Of a stretch of DNA of 64,000 nt, positions 49,736 to 59,114 are shown in pieces; the stretch's first letter is position 1; every line of letters begins with the position of its first letter. The DNA is from Rhizobium sp. Q54 (GTDB lineage: Bacteria > Pseudomonadota > Alphaproteobacteria > Reyranellales > Reyranellaceae), in contig CAMDOT010000003.1 in assembly GCA_945903635.1 (NCBI GenBank), positions 1-64,000 of the forward strand. Reading direction: 5' to 3'. A program made the translations under genes and the position numbers. Below the pieces are notes generated by a model, which was not told where the DNA came from, made no database searches, and was given only the letters and a program-made list of their open reading frames with translations.

Positions 49736-51631
49736 CTAGCGATAGTTCGTGATATTGTCGTGCAGCTGCTCGGCTTCACCTTTGCCGTCCTGTCGCCCCC
49801 TGTAGATATTGCCATCTCGATCCTTGAACAGGTCGAGCGGTTCGTCCTTGCCCTTACCTTTCTCTTCGTGAATGTCGAAGCCGCCCTTCTTGAGCATCCT
49901 GATCTCTCCTGGACTCAGTCTCGTGAGGTCCTTGATCTCGACGGGTTCCGAGGATGTCGTCCCGCCATCCTGCCGCGGTTGTGCTTTGTCGCCGGTGGCT
50001 GACGCCGCCGGCCCGGCGGTGTCCGGTTGAGGTTGCGCCGGCGGCGGGGGCTGCATCAACCGTCGTGTGTTCTCGATGGCCTGCTCGTACGGCGACAAGG
50101 GCCGTGGCGGATTGTTATGGCCGGGGCCAGGCGCAGGCCGCGGACCGGGCGGCGCAGGCGGTCGCGACGGCGGCCGGCCACCGCTCGCAGGAGCGATATG
50201 CTGCGGGTCGAACGGGTCCGAGGCTTCCCGCACGACGGCGGTATCGGCCATGCTGCCGATGGCACGCTTGACGATCCCGTCGATGTCCTCGCCGTTGGGC
50301 GCGCGCCCTTCGATGGCCTCGAAGCTATCGAGCAGGTGGCGTGCGTCGGCGCGAGCCTCGGCCGCTTCCGGGCCATCGGTGTCGATGCCCCTTGCGTCGA
50401 GTGCCCTGTCGATGCCGAGCCGCGTCCACCGATAGCGAACGAAGGCTGGGCTCGAGGTCCCCTCGACAATCGCCTTCTGCGCGCCGGCGAAGCGTGCGTG
50501 GTCCTCGTCGTCGAGCAAGAGTCGGTGGCGGTCGAGAACGGCGCCGGCAAAGGCCTCGGGCTCGTAGATCATCTGGCGGTCGAGCTGCTCGAAGAGGTCG
50601 CGATCGGTCCTGAGGCGGCCTTCCACGGCCAAGGTCTCGATGCCACGCCATTGGTCCGGTGCCAGCCAGTCGCGGATTTCTAGCGGTATCGCCAGAAACG
50701 ACCTGCCGGGGTTCTTCCCGATCCAGTCGAGGGCGGCGATGCCGGCCTCGGCCTGCTGCTTGTTCCACTGCCGCTCGGCGCGGCGCTGGGCAAAGGCGGC
50801 GACCTGGCCGATGCCGGCACGCACTTCGTCGCTCGCGTCCTCTGGTGTGAGTGCGGCGGCGCGCTCCGCAAAGACTTCGGCACCGGGCGATCCCGCCGGC
50901 TCGATCGGGATGCTCGCCATGTCGCGGTCGACGTCGCGATAGACGGCGGCCTCGCGGGCCCGGACGAAGCGGCGATCGATTACGGCCTGGCGCTCGGCGA
51001 TGATGACCAGGCGGGCGTGGTCGTAGAGAGCCGAGGCGCCGTCGAGATCTTTCTGGCCGATCGCAGTCTCGATCGCACCGGCGTAGAGATCGGAGAGTCC
51101 GTTACGGGCCTTGGTGTCGGTCTCGGCCGGTTCCCAACCGCGACGCTCGCCCTGGTAGCGCAGTTCCTCGACCGCGGTGCGGCCGAGCCGGCGCAGATAC
51201 GCCGGGTCCCGCCACGACGACGACGCGTCCTGGTTCAGGCCAGCAAGGCGGTCGGCGACGCTCGCATCGTCCACTTCGACCGTGGCCCGCTGCGCCAGCC
51301 GGCCCAACGTGCCCGCCGCCCAGTCGAGCCGCGTCTCGATCAGCGGTTCCAAGATGCTGCGCTGGCGCGGCCCGATGGCCTGGGAAAGCGTGCGCTCCTT
51401 CAGCTCATTGAGCACCGGTGTGGCGCCGGCGATGGCTTCGAGCGCCGCCTCTCCATGCTGGGCCGAGACTCCGGTCTCGGAATCGTGCAACAGGCCGCGC
51501 ACGCCGGCCGAGAACTCAGTGTCGAGCTGGCGTGCGAACATCTCGTCAACGCGGATCGTGTGGTCGTCAACCGGCCACGGCTCCGCCTCCGGCTGTGCCA
51601 CTGGCACGGTCGGGTAGATCGTCGTTCCCAT
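49736..51631 (-). CDS. Phage ejection-protein-like polypeptide with a C-terminal polymorphic-toxin-like domain
   Basis: Encodes 631 residues. Residues about 1-470 are helical and resemble internal virion or ejection proteins of alphaproteobacterial phages (ELRYQGERRGWEPAETDTKARNGLSDLYAGAIETAIGQKDLDGA). A Pro-rich linker (about 482-568) leads to a 63-residue tail with LSPGEIRMLKKGGFDIHEEK and DLFKDRDGNIYRG, the style of the type 33 polymorphic toxin family. The start at 51631 has GGAG upstream. The adjacent DUF4279 gene would be immunity. A phage-delivered toxin is an inference. Confidence 0.7.
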   Translation of the reverse strand: MGTTIYPTVPVAQPEAEPWPVDDHTIRVDEMFARQLDTEFSAGVRGLLHDSETGVSAQHGEAALEAIAGATPVLNELKERTLSQAIGPRQRSILEPLIETRLDWAAGTLGRLAQRATVEVDDASVADRLAGLNQDASSSWRDPAYLRRLGRTAVEELRYQGERRGWEPAETDTKARNGLSDLYAGAIETAIGQKDLDGASALYDHARLVIIAERQAVIDRRFVRAREAAVYRDVDRDMASIPIEPAGSPGAEVFAERAAALTPEDASDEVRAGIGQVAAFAQRRAERQWNKQQAEAGIAALDWIGKNPGRSFLAIPLEIRDWLAPDQWRGIETLAVEGRLRTDRDLFEQLDRQMIYEPEAFAGAVLDRHRLLLDDEDHARFAGAQKAIVEGTSSPAFVRYRWTRLGIDRALDARGIDTDGPEAAEARADARHLLDSFEAIEGRAPNGEDIDGIVKRAIGSMADTAVVREASDPFDPQHIAPASGGRPPSRPPAPPGPRPAPGPGHNNPPRPLSPYEQAIENTRRLMQPPPPAQPQPDTAGPAASATGDKAQPRQDGGTTSSEPVEIKDLTRLSPGEIRMLKKGGFDIHEEKGKGKDEPLDLFKDRDGNIYRGRQDGKGEAEQLHDNITNYR

Positions 51632-51653
51632 GTTTGCTATCTCCGCAGGCACG

Positions 51654-51697
51654 AAAAAACCCGCCGCGCCCTCATGAGTCAGAGGGTGCCGGGCGGG
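51654..51697 (-). terminator. Terminator after the ACMSD-like amidohydrolase gene
   Basis: CCCGCC (51660-51665) pairs with GGCGGG (51692-51697), with further partial pairing inside (GCGCCCTC/GAGGGTGC). In the minus direction it ends in GGCGGGTTTTTTCG. It would end transcription of the amidohydrolase gene (stop at 51805) and separate it from the toxin-like cassette just downstream; the rest of the 173-nt gap holds no gene. Confidence 0.7.
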
Positions 51698-51804
51698 CTG
51701 GATGAGCGGACACGAGGTCCGCCAGAGCAGGTTTTTTCTGAGCCTATTCCTGAATTGGAAAATTCAAGAAATCATGTCTCCGACGTCGGGCGCGCGCCCC
51801 AGCG

Positions 51805-52908
51805 CTACGCCGCCAGCTTGTAAAGCTCCGCGACGTTGTCGTGCAGGATGCGCTTGCGCAGCTCGGGCGTGAGGTGGCCGGTCTGCTCCTTGATCACGTC
51901 CTGACTCCACGGCCAGGTCGAATCGCTGTGCGGGAAGTCGCTCGCCCACATGAGCTGCTGAGGACCCATGTGGTCGGCGAACTGGAACGCCGTAAAATCG
52001 TCCTGGAAGGTGAGCGCGATGTGGTCGCGGAAATATTCCGACGGCAGGCGCTGCAGTTCCTTGCCCTTCATCCAGTAGCGGTGCCGCTTATAGGTGTGGT
52101 CCATGCGGTACATGAAATGCGGCGCCCAGCCGGCATCGGCCTCGACGCAGACCACGCGCAGCCCGGGGTGACGCTCGAACACGCCGGAGAAGACCAGCAT
52201 GCCCATGATGTCCTGGCAGCCGCGGATGATGGCGAGGAAGCCGTTCATCTTGGGGCCGCGCGGCTTGGCGAGGCTATTGTCGCCGCTCGAGGTCAGGATG
52301 TGCCACGACAGCGGCAGCTCCAGCGCGACGGCGGCCTCCCAGAAAGGGTCGTAGGCCTCGTGGTCGTAGTCGAGCTCGCCGGGATTGCCCGGCATCATCA
52401 CGCCCTTGAAGCCCATGGCCTTGATGCGCTCGAGGTCGGCGATGCCTTCCTTGACGGTGCGCATGGCGGTCTGGCCCATGCCGACGATGCGGTCGGGCGC
52501 GTGACTGCAGTAGCCCTGGAGCCAGCGGTTGTAGGCGTCGAAGCAGGCCTTCTTGTATTCGAAGTCGGGATGGTTGCAGATCAGCATGCCGACGGTGGGA
52601 TAGATGATCTCGGCGCCGACGCCGTCCTTGTCCTGGTCGGCGAGGCGGGCCGTGGGATCCCAGCCGCTGCGGTGCAGGTCCTCGAATTTCGCGCCGCCCA
52701 GCCGGATGTCCTTGGGGGCGACGCCGGCGGCGGCGATCAGGCCCATGGGCACCGGTGTCTTCATGCCGTCCACGACGTAGATGTCGCCCAGGCCTTCCTT
52801 GTTCACGACGTGGGGCGCTCGATCGCGGAACGCCGGATCGATATGGTCGAGGTAGCAGTTGGGCGGCTCGGTGATGTGCGAATCGGCCGAAATCGGGCGC
52901 CAGTCCAT
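51805..52908 (-). CDS. Amidohydrolase family protein (ACMSD-like)
   Basis: Encodes 367 residues. The metal motif DSH in ISADSHITEPPNCY replaces the usual HxH and is typical of this branch; SWHILT and the late ASDFPHSDSTWPWS give further metal or substrate residues. Enzymes of this class decarboxylate or hydrolyse aromatic or cyclic acids. The start at 52908 has AAGGGGAAA upstream; the longer frame adds non-family residues. It is alone on its strand, followed by a terminator. Confidence 0.9.
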   Translation of the reverse strand: MDWRPISADSHITEPPNCYLDHIDPAFRDRAPHVVNKEGLGDIYVVDGMKTPVPMGLIAAAGVAPKDIRLGGAKFEDLHRSGWDPTARLADQDKDGVGAEIIYPTVGMLICNHPDFEYKKACFDAYNRWLQGYCSHAPDRIVGMGQTAMRTVKEGIADLERIKAMGFKGVMMPGNPGELDYDHEAYDPFWEAAVALELPLSWHILTSSGDNSLAKPRGPKMNGFLAIIRGCQDIMGMLVFSGVFERHPGLRVVCVEADAGWAPHFMYRMDHTYKRHRYWMKGKELQRLPSEYFRDHIALTFQDDFTAFQFADHMGPQQLMWASDFPHSDSTWPWSQDVIKEQTGHLTPELRKRILHDNVAELYKLAA

Positions 52909-53076
52909 GCGTTTCCCCTTCGCCTCTGATGAGGGCTCTTGTGGACAAAGGGTAGGCCGGGCCGAAGTGTCGCGGCAAGCCGTCCCGGGCCGTCCGTTTC
53001 GGCGGGCGGCAGCGGTTGAACCCCGGCAGGCGCTATGGCATACCCCGCCCGCGCCCGGTTCTGGCCGGTCCCGCAC

Positions 53077-53151
53077 GCTGCCGTAGCTCAGTGGTAGAGC
53101 ACCCCCTTGGTAAGGGGGAGGTCCACAGTTCAATCCTGTGCGGCAGCACCA
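53077..53151 (+). tRNA. tRNA-Thr (GGT anticodon)
   Basis: A complete 75-nt tRNA ending in CCA. Acceptor arms are GCTGCCG and CGGCAGC, the D-arm is AGCTCAGTGGTAGAGC, and the anticodon stem CCCCC/GGGGG surrounds the loop TTGGTAA with anticodon GGT at 53109-53111. The T-arm is CACAGTTCAATCCTGTG. It lies in the gap between the amidohydrolase gene and a lipoprotein gene on the opposite strand. Confidence 0.95.
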
Positions 53152-53168
53152 TTTTCTCCCTAGCGGTG

Positions 53169-53561
53169 TCAACCCGTGGCGGCCCTTTCCCGATAGGCGA
53201 CAAGCGCCTCGCGGAAGATGGCCAGCGCCGAGAGGCCGGCGGTCAAGGCCCGCATAGATGCCGACGTGTCGCCCGATGCGGCGAGGATCTGCACCCGCGC
53301 CTCGCGCACCACCACGTCGGCGATCGCACGCGCGCGCGCGATATCCGGGGCCGCGTCGGGTTTCAGCACGGCGACGGTATCGGCCAGCGACGTGGCGACC
53401 AGCCATGCCATGTCGAGTTTCTGGAGGTCGCTCTGTGTGGTTTGCGGCGTGGCGCCGGGCGTGTTGGCCGTCGTCGTGCAGCCCGCGAGGCCCACTGCGA
53501 GGCCCACTGAAAGCGGGGCAAGCGAAAGCGCGGCCATAATGGCCGTGATGGTCGAACGCAT
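53169..53561 (-). CDS. Small lipoprotein of unknown function
   Basis: Encodes 130 residues. A signal peptide with lipobox LAGC (C28, VGLAGCTTT) is followed by a helical domain rich in Ala. The start at 53561 has GGAG just upstream. No family recognised. It sits 17 nt from the tRNA-Thr 3' end on the opposite strand. Lipid-anchored in the inner or outer membrane. Confidence 0.75.
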   Translation of the reverse strand: MRSTITAIMAALSLAPLSVGLAVGLAGCTTTANTPGATPQTTQSDLQKLDMAWLVATSLADTVAVLKPDAAPDIARARAIADVVVREARVQILAASGDTSASMRALTAGLSALAIFREALVAYRERAATG

Positions 53562-53712
53562 GATGTTCTCCTGAGTGTTGGTGCTGGGGTGGTCTGGTGT
53601 GGTCTGGGGCTCGACAGGCATTTCGATGCCGGTCTCCCTCTTCGTTCAGCGTGCGTTCAGCGCTCGAGCTGGCAGCACTCGAGTTGGCCGCACGCTAACC
53701 GGAACGCCGAAA

Positions 53713-53737
53713 GCCGCGATGGCCAAGCCATCGCGGC
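53713..53737 (-). terminator. Hairpin at the end of the family-5 binding protein gene
   Basis: GCCGCGATGGC (53713-53723) and its complement (53727-53737) form an 11-bp stem with a 3-nt loop, 68 nt past the stop of the binding protein gene. There is no T-run in either direction, so termination is possible but unproven. The gap 53562-53804 holds nothing else recognisable. Confidence 0.45.
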
Positions 53738-53804
53738 GCTGTCGCTCCAGGGTCGTTAACGTCTCGTTGCGCGAGAAGCCTCGAACGCGCCTACCGCCGC
53801 CGAG

Positions 53805-55385
53805 CTACGGCTTCTTCCTGATGTTCCAGAATATCGGCGCCGGCGATTCGAGATTGCCGCTGATGCTGGTGCGGCGTGCCATCGGCACATTGTACTGGCC
53901 GAGATTGACGTGCGTCGGGTACTCCGAGACACGCACCTGGATCGCCTCAGCGAGCTCCTTGCGCTTGCCCTGGTCGGTGGTGCGGGCAAAGGCATCGCGC
54001 AGCTCTTCCAGCCTGGCGTCGCACGGCCAGCCGATCGCCGCCTTGTCGCAGGCGCCGCTCACGAACGAGGACACGATCGGATTGAGCAGGTCGGCCGACA
54101 CCCAGGCGGTCATGAAGCCGCTCCAGCCGCCCGCGTTGAGCGGTTCCTTGCGGGCACGCCGCGACAGCACCGTCTGCCAATCCATCGCCTGCATGTCGAC
54201 CGTGAAGCCGCCGCGCTCGAGCAGCGACTTGACGATCGGCGTCAGCCGGCCGGTGTTGGTGTCGGTGGCGAACAGCAGCACCACCGGCGTGCCGTCGTAG
54301 CCTTCCTGCTTCAGGATCTCCTTCGATTTGGCGAAGTTCGAGTTGAGCTTGTCCTCGAAGCCCTTGTCGGTGGCGAACGGCGTGCCGCAGATGAACAGCG
54401 CCTTGCACTCCTTGTAGTATTTCGGGTCGTTGATGGCGGCGAGCAGGAAGTCCTTCTGGTTCAGCGCATAGAGCACGGCCTGGCGGATCTTCGGGTTGTC
54501 GAACGGCTTGTGCAGTACATTGAAGCGGAAGCTGTACTGGCTGCCCAGCGGATTGAAGTCGACGACCTGGATGTTCTTGTCCTTCTCCAGGAGCGGCAGC
54601 ATCTCGATCAGCGGCTGCTCGAGCAGGTCGATCTCGCCGTTGAGCAGGGCGTTGGCCGCGGTCTGCGGATCGGTGATGTTGATCCACTCGACGCGATCGA
54701 CATAGACGTTCTTGCCACCCGACAGGGCCGAGGGCGGCTCGGCGCGCGGCTTATAATCCTTGAACTTCTCGTAGACCAGGGTCTCGCCCGGCCGCCACAG
54801 GTCGCGGCGGAAGACGAAGGGGCCGGAGCCCACGAACTCCGAGATCTGCGTCCCCGGCGGCGTGTCGGCAACGCGCTTGGGCATGATGAAGGGCACCAGC
54901 GAACTGGGCTTGCCGAGCGATTCCAGCACCAGACCATAGGGCTCCTTCAGGGTGAGCGTGAAGGTCGCGGCGTCGACCGCCTTCAGGTCCTTAGTGAAAT
55001 CCATCAGCTTCTGGCCCATCGCGTCGCGTGCCGCCCAGCGCCTGATCGAGGCGATGCAATCCTCCGAGGTCACCGGCTGGCCGTCGTGGAACTTGAGCCC
55101 GTCGCGCAGGGTGAAGGTGTAGACGAGCTTGTCGTCGCTCACCTTCCAGGTCTCGACCATCTGCGGCTTGACCGCGAGCTTGTTGTCGACGGCAAACAGC
55201 GTGTTGTAGATCATGTAGCCGTGGTTGCGCACGATGTAGGCCGTGGTCCAGATCGGATCGAGGATTTTTACGTCCGAATGCATGACCGCCTTCAGCGTCT
55301 GGGCCTGCGCCGAAGCCGACATCAGCGCCGCCGCCGTGGCGCCAGCGAGTAGCCATTTCACAGCCCGCCCATTCATGACCTGCAT
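53805..55385 (-). CDS. ABC transporter substrate-binding protein, family 5
   Basis: Encodes 526 residues. A signal peptide (MQVMNGRAVKWLLAGATAAALMSASAQAQ) is followed by the SBP_bac_5 domain (VYTFTLRDGLKFHDGQPVTSEDC and YALNQKDFLLA). Such proteins bind peptides, opines or similar. No permease or ATPase genes are adjacent, so it may be an orphan or use a distant transporter. AAGGAGG is 6 nt before the start. It is divergent from the amidohydrolase gene at 55473. Confidence 0.93.
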   Translation of the reverse strand: MQVMNGRAVKWLLAGATAAALMSASAQAQTLKAVMHSDVKILDPIWTTAYIVRNHGYMIYNTLFAVDNKLAVKPQMVETWKVSDDKLVYTFTLRDGLKFHDGQPVTSEDCIASIRRWAARDAMGQKLMDFTKDLKAVDAATFTLTLKEPYGLVLESLGKPSSLVPFIMPKRVADTPPGTQISEFVGSGPFVFRRDLWRPGETLVYEKFKDYKPRAEPPSALSGGKNVYVDRVEWINITDPQTAANALLNGEIDLLEQPLIEMLPLLEKDKNIQVVDFNPLGSQYSFRFNVLHKPFDNPKIRQAVLYALNQKDFLLAAINDPKYYKECKALFICGTPFATDKGFEDKLNSNFAKSKEILKQEGYDGTPVVLLFATDTNTGRLTPIVKSLLERGGFTVDMQAMDWQTVLSRRARKEPLNAGGWSGFMTAWVSADLLNPIVSSFVSGACDKAAIGWPCDARLEELRDAFARTTDQGKRKELAEAIQVRVSEYPTHVNLGQYNVPMARRTSISGNLESPAPIFWNIRKKP

Positions 55386-55472
55386 GACCCGCCTCCTTGT
55401 TCTCTTCGTTGCCCGATTCTATCGTCCCCTTACACAGCCTATGCAACAGGCGTGCCTTGGGGAGTGCAGCGC

Positions 55473-56921
55473 ATGACACCGCGGCCGACGTCGATCCGGA
55501 ACATCCCGTGGGCCGTGGTGCTGGACGGCGCCAGCCGGCGCCATGTCTATCGCCGCGACATCGACCTGTTCCTGAAAGATGGCCACATCGTCGAGATCAC
55601 GCCGGCCGGGGCGCGGCCGGCGGAAGCCAACGAGCCGGCGCTCGACGGCCGCGCGATGCTGGCCCTGCCCGGCCTGGTCAACATCCACAGCCATCCCTCG
55701 ACCGAGCCCGGCTACCGCGGCGTGCGCGAGGACCATGGTGTGCCCGAGCAGCAGATGACCGGGCTGATGGAGCGCCTGCAGGCCTTTCGCCTGGGCGACG
55801 ACGGCCGGCAGGGTGCCGCGACGCTCGCCTATTCGGAGATGCTGCGCGCCGGCACGACAACGGCCTGCGACGTCACGGTCCCCTTCGACGGCTGGCTGGA
55901 GACGATGGCAGAGAGCGGCATGCGCTTCTACGCGGCGCCCACCTTCGCCTCGGCGCGCTGGGGCATGGCCTCGCCGCAGACCGTGACCTGGAAATGGGAC
56001 GAGGCCGGGGGCCTGGCCCAGTTCGACAAGGCCAAGCGGGTCATGGCCGATGCCGAGGCGCACAATTCCCGGCGGCTCGACGCCATGGTCTTCCCGGCCC
56101 AGATCGACACGGTGACGCCCGAGCTGTTCGCGGCCGGCCGCAAGCATGCCGACGACAGCGGGCTGCGCTTCTCGACCCACATCGGCCAATCGGTGGTCGA
56201 GGTGCGCGAGATGATCCGCCGCCACAACATGACGCCGGTACAGTGGGCGGCAGCGCAGGGTCTCCTGAAGGGCGACACGGTGCTGGCGCACTGCATCCTG
56301 CTCGACGACCATCCGCAGATCCGCTGGCACACTTCCAAGGACCTCGACCTGATCGCCGAGGCCGGCGCCTCGGTGGCGCATTGCCCGCAGCCCTTCGCCC
56401 GCTACGGGCTGGCCATGGACCATGTCGGCCGCTACCGCGCACGCGGCGTCAACGTCGGCCTCGGCACCGACTGCGCGCCGCACAATCTGATCGAGGAAAT
56501 GCGCCTCGCCATCGTGGCCGGCCGGCTGATGAGCGAGGATATCCGCAGCCTCGACACGGCAGGCGCCTTCGAGGCGGCAACGCTGGGCGGCGCGGCAGCA
56601 CTCGGCCGCGACGACATCGGCGCCCTGGCGACGGGCATGGCGGCCGACATCGTACTGGTCGATCTCGGCCATCCGCTGATGCAGCCGGCGCGCGACCCGC
56701 TGCGCTCCTTCGTCTTCCACGCCGCCGACCGCGCCGTACGCACCGTGCTGGTTGACGGCGAGATCGTGCTGAAGGATGGCCATCCCGTGCATCTCGATCC
56801 TGCCGCCGCCATGGAGCGCGTCGCCGAGGCGCAAGCGCGCATGCTGAAGGACTCGGTGAAGCATGACTATCTCGGCCGCGATGGCGAGGTCATCGCGCCG
56901 CTGTCGCTCGAGGTGCGCTGA
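55473..56921 (+). CDS. Amidohydrolase family protein (ATZ/TRZ-type)
   Basis: Encodes 482 residues. Metal ligands are in LVNIHSHPSTEPG (H72, H74), RFSTHIGQS, LAHCILLDD and NVGLGTDCAPHN. This is the cytosine deaminase/atrazine hydrolase superfamily; substrates are amino- or chloro-heterocycles. The start at 55473 has GGGGAG upstream. It is divergent from the binding-protein gene, so import and hydrolysis of the same N-heterocycle is a reasonable guess. Confidence 0.92.
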   Translation: MTPRPTSIRNIPWAVVLDGASRRHVYRRDIDLFLKDGHIVEITPAGARPAEANEPALDGRAMLALPGLVNIHSHPSTEPGYRGVREDHGVPEQQMTGLMERLQAFRLGDDGRQGAATLAYSEMLRAGTTTACDVTVPFDGWLETMAESGMRFYAAPTFASARWGMASPQTVTWKWDEAGGLAQFDKAKRVMADAEAHNSRRLDAMVFPAQIDTVTPELFAAGRKHADDSGLRFSTHIGQSVVEVREMIRRHNMTPVQWAAAQGLLKGDTVLAHCILLDDHPQIRWHTSKDLDLIAEAGASVAHCPQPFARYGLAMDHVGRYRARGVNVGLGTDCAPHNLIEEMRLAIVAGRLMSEDIRSLDTAGAFEAATLGGAAALGRDDIGALATGMAADIVLVDLGHPLMQPARDPLRSFVFHAADRAVRTVLVDGEIVLKDGHPVHLDPAAAMERVAEAQARMLKDSVKHDYLGRDGEVIAPLSLEVR

Positions 56922-57017
56922 CAACTCGCGCTAGTTGCGCGAGAAGCCTTCCGGCCGACGCTAGGGTGGCTTCAGCTTCCGGGCAACGGAATACCGACAA
57001 CAGTACAGAAAGCCGAA

Positions 57018-59033
57018 TTATGTCACCGGTCGAGTGGGCGCAGCATTTCGAGCCCGGTTGAGCTCGTAGGCGATCACCGTGCCCAGCATGGCGATGCCGA
57101 TCAGGCGCGCGGCCACCATGCCGCCCACCCAGTCGTCGACGAGATCGGGGAACATCAACGATACGCCCGCCGCAAAGCAGAAGATGCGTGTGCCGACATT
57201 GAGCGGCCGCGTGATGTGGCCCTGGGCCGCAAAGGCCAGCGCCACCACGCCGGCAGCGGCGCCGATCGTCACCCAGACGGCCCACATCCAGCTCATACCC
57301 TTGGGGAACTCGAGCAGCAGGCCGCTGCCGATCGGATCGAGCACGAAGATGAACGGCACGAGGAAGGCCGGCAGCGCATACTTCCAGCTCTGCAGCGTGG
57401 TGATGTAGGGATCGGCGCGCGTGAGCGTCGCCGCCGCGAACGGCGACAGCGCGGTCGGCGGCGACACTTCGGAGAGCACGGCGTAGTAGAAGATGAACAT
57501 GTGCGCCGCGTAGTCGGGCACGCCGAGCTTGATCAGCGCGGGCGCCGCGATCACCGCGCACATGATGTAGGACGCCGTCACCGGCACGGCGAGGCCCACC
57601 ACCCAGACGATCAGCGAGGTGTAGATCGCGGTCCAGAACAGCGAGCCGCCGGCGAGGTCGATGACGATCGAGGAGAATTTGAGCGCCAGGCCGGTCTTGG
57701 TGATGATGCCGACGATGATGCCGGCACAGGCGCAGGTGGCGGCCACGCCCAACGCCTGGATCGAGCCGGCGGCGAGCGCGTCGAAGAGCCGGCGCGGCAG
57801 CAACGCGGTGTCGGTGCGCAGGTAGCTCACCAGGATGGCGAGCAGGATCGACCAGAAGACGGCGTAGGTGGCCGAGTAGCCCCAGATCATCAGCACGACG
57901 ACCGAGATCAGCGACGAGAAGTGGAAACCGTAGCGCATCAGCAGCTGGCGCATCGTCATGTCGAGCTCGGGATCGACGGCGCGCAGCTTGTACTTGCGCG
58001 AGTCGATCTCGGTCATCACCAGCAGGCCGAAGTAGTAGAGGCAGGTGGGAATGATCGCCATCCGCACGACGTCGAGGTAGGACATCTTGAGGTACTCGGC
58101 GATCAGGAAAGCCGCCGCGCCCAGCACCGGCGGCGACAGGATGGCGCCGAGGCCACCCGCGGCCAGCAGGCCGCCCGCCGCCGTCTTGCCGTAGCCCGCC
58201 TGGCGCATGATCGGCCAGGCCACCGTGCCGATGGTGACGGTCGTGGCAACACCCGAGCCCGACGGACCGCCCAGCAGGAACGACGACAGCACGACGGCGC
58301 GGCCGGCGGCGTTGGGCTGGCCCTTCATGGCGAGCAGCGAGAAATCGATGAAGAAGCGGCCGGCGCCCGAGGCCTGCAGGATAGCGCCGAAGATGGTGAA
58401 CAGAATGATCAGGCTGGCCGAGACGTCGATGGCCGAGCCGAAGATGCCGTTCAAGGTCATGTAGAGCTCGGCGATCAGGTCGACGATCGGATAGCCCTTG
58501 TGCGTCCACGGCGCCGGCAGGTAGTTGCCCCACAGGCCATAGGCGAAGAACGCCATCGAGACGATTGGCATGATCCAGCCGGTGGCGCGGCGCGTCGATT
58601 CGAGCACCAGCAGGATCAGGACGGCGCCGACGGCGATGTCCATGTGGGTTGGCGAAACATAGCGATCGAGGAAATCGTCGGCGCCTTCGAGGCTGATCCA
58701 GGTGCCGCCCGTCATCATGTACCAGATGACACCTACCGAAAGACCGGCGGCCACGATGTCCCAGGGCGCAATGCGATTGCGCCAGCTCTTCACCATCGGG
58801 AACAACAAGAACACCAAGGACAACGCGAAGGCGACGTGGATCTCGCGCAGGCTCTGCTGGTCGACGGTGCTGGCGGCGGCATAGAGGTGGAACAGCGTCA
58901 TGGCGACGGCGATCGAGGTGAGCACCGTGCCCCACCAGCCGGCGAACTTATGGACGGCACCGTCCTCCTGCTCGATCAGCTCCTCGACCTTGCGACGCTC
59001 GTCATCGCTCAGCAGTTCGCCCTGAACCGTCAT
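57018..59033 (-). CDS. TRAP transporter fused permease (TAXI type)
   Basis: Encodes 671 residues. Membrane protein with more than a dozen hydrophobic helices; the small and large permease units are fused, as in TAXI-type TRAP transporters (blocks ASLIILFTIFGAILQASGAG and SGSGVATTVTIGTVAWPIM, and a C-terminal tail resembling DUF3394). It uses the ion gradient to import carboxylates such as glutamate or 2-oxoglutarate. It lies downstream of the TAXI binding-protein gene with a terminator between. Confidence 0.94.
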   Translation of the reverse strand: MTVQGELLSDDERRKVEELIEQEDGAVHKFAGWWGTVLTSIAVAMTLFHLYAAASTVDQQSLREIHVAFALSLVFLLFPMVKSWRNRIAPWDIVAAGLSVGVIWYMMTGGTWISLEGADDFLDRYVSPTHMDIAVGAVLILLVLESTRRATGWIMPIVSMAFFAYGLWGNYLPAPWTHKGYPIVDLIAELYMTLNGIFGSAIDVSASLIILFTIFGAILQASGAGRFFIDFSLLAMKGQPNAAGRAVVLSSFLLGGPSGSGVATTVTIGTVAWPIMRQAGYGKTAAGGLLAAGGLGAILSPPVLGAAAFLIAEYLKMSYLDVVRMAIIPTCLYYFGLLVMTEIDSRKYKLRAVDPELDMTMRQLLMRYGFHFSSLISVVVLMIWGYSATYAVFWSILLAILVSYLRTDTALLPRRLFDALAAGSIQALGVAATCACAGIIVGIITKTGLALKFSSIVIDLAGGSLFWTAIYTSLIVWVVGLAVPVTASYIMCAVIAAPALIKLGVPDYAAHMFIFYYAVLSEVSPPTALSPFAAATLTRADPYITTLQSWKYALPAFLVPFIFVLDPIGSGLLLEFPKGMSWMWAVWVTIGAAAGVVALAFAAQGHITRPLNVGTRIFCFAAGVSLMFPDLVDDWVGGMVAARLIGIAMLGTVIAYELNRARNAAPTRPVT

Positions 59034-59071
59034 CTTGTTCCCGACCCCAAAAGACCCAACCCCAAAAGAAA

Positions 59072-59094
59072 GGGGCTCCCAGCCTGGGAGCCCC
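59072..59094 (-). terminator. Intrinsic terminator between TAXI binding-protein and permease genes
   Basis: GGGGCTCCC and GGGAGCCCC form a 9-bp stem with a 5-nt loop (AGCCT). In the minus direction it is followed by TTTCTTTT. It lies just past the binding-protein stop, so it should make the binding protein more abundant than the permease, as is common in such operons. Confidence 0.8.
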
Positions 59095-59114
59095 GGCCCG
59101 CCGTCGCGGCGGTT

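Noticed and set aside
53077-53151. tRNA-Thr as an integration site for the phage module at 60250-63020
   Set aside because: No partial tRNA copy was seen near the phage genes, and unrelated metabolic genes separate them.
53805-56921. A complete peptide ABC importer around the family-5 binding protein
   Set aside because: No permease or ATPase genes are present on either side within the window.
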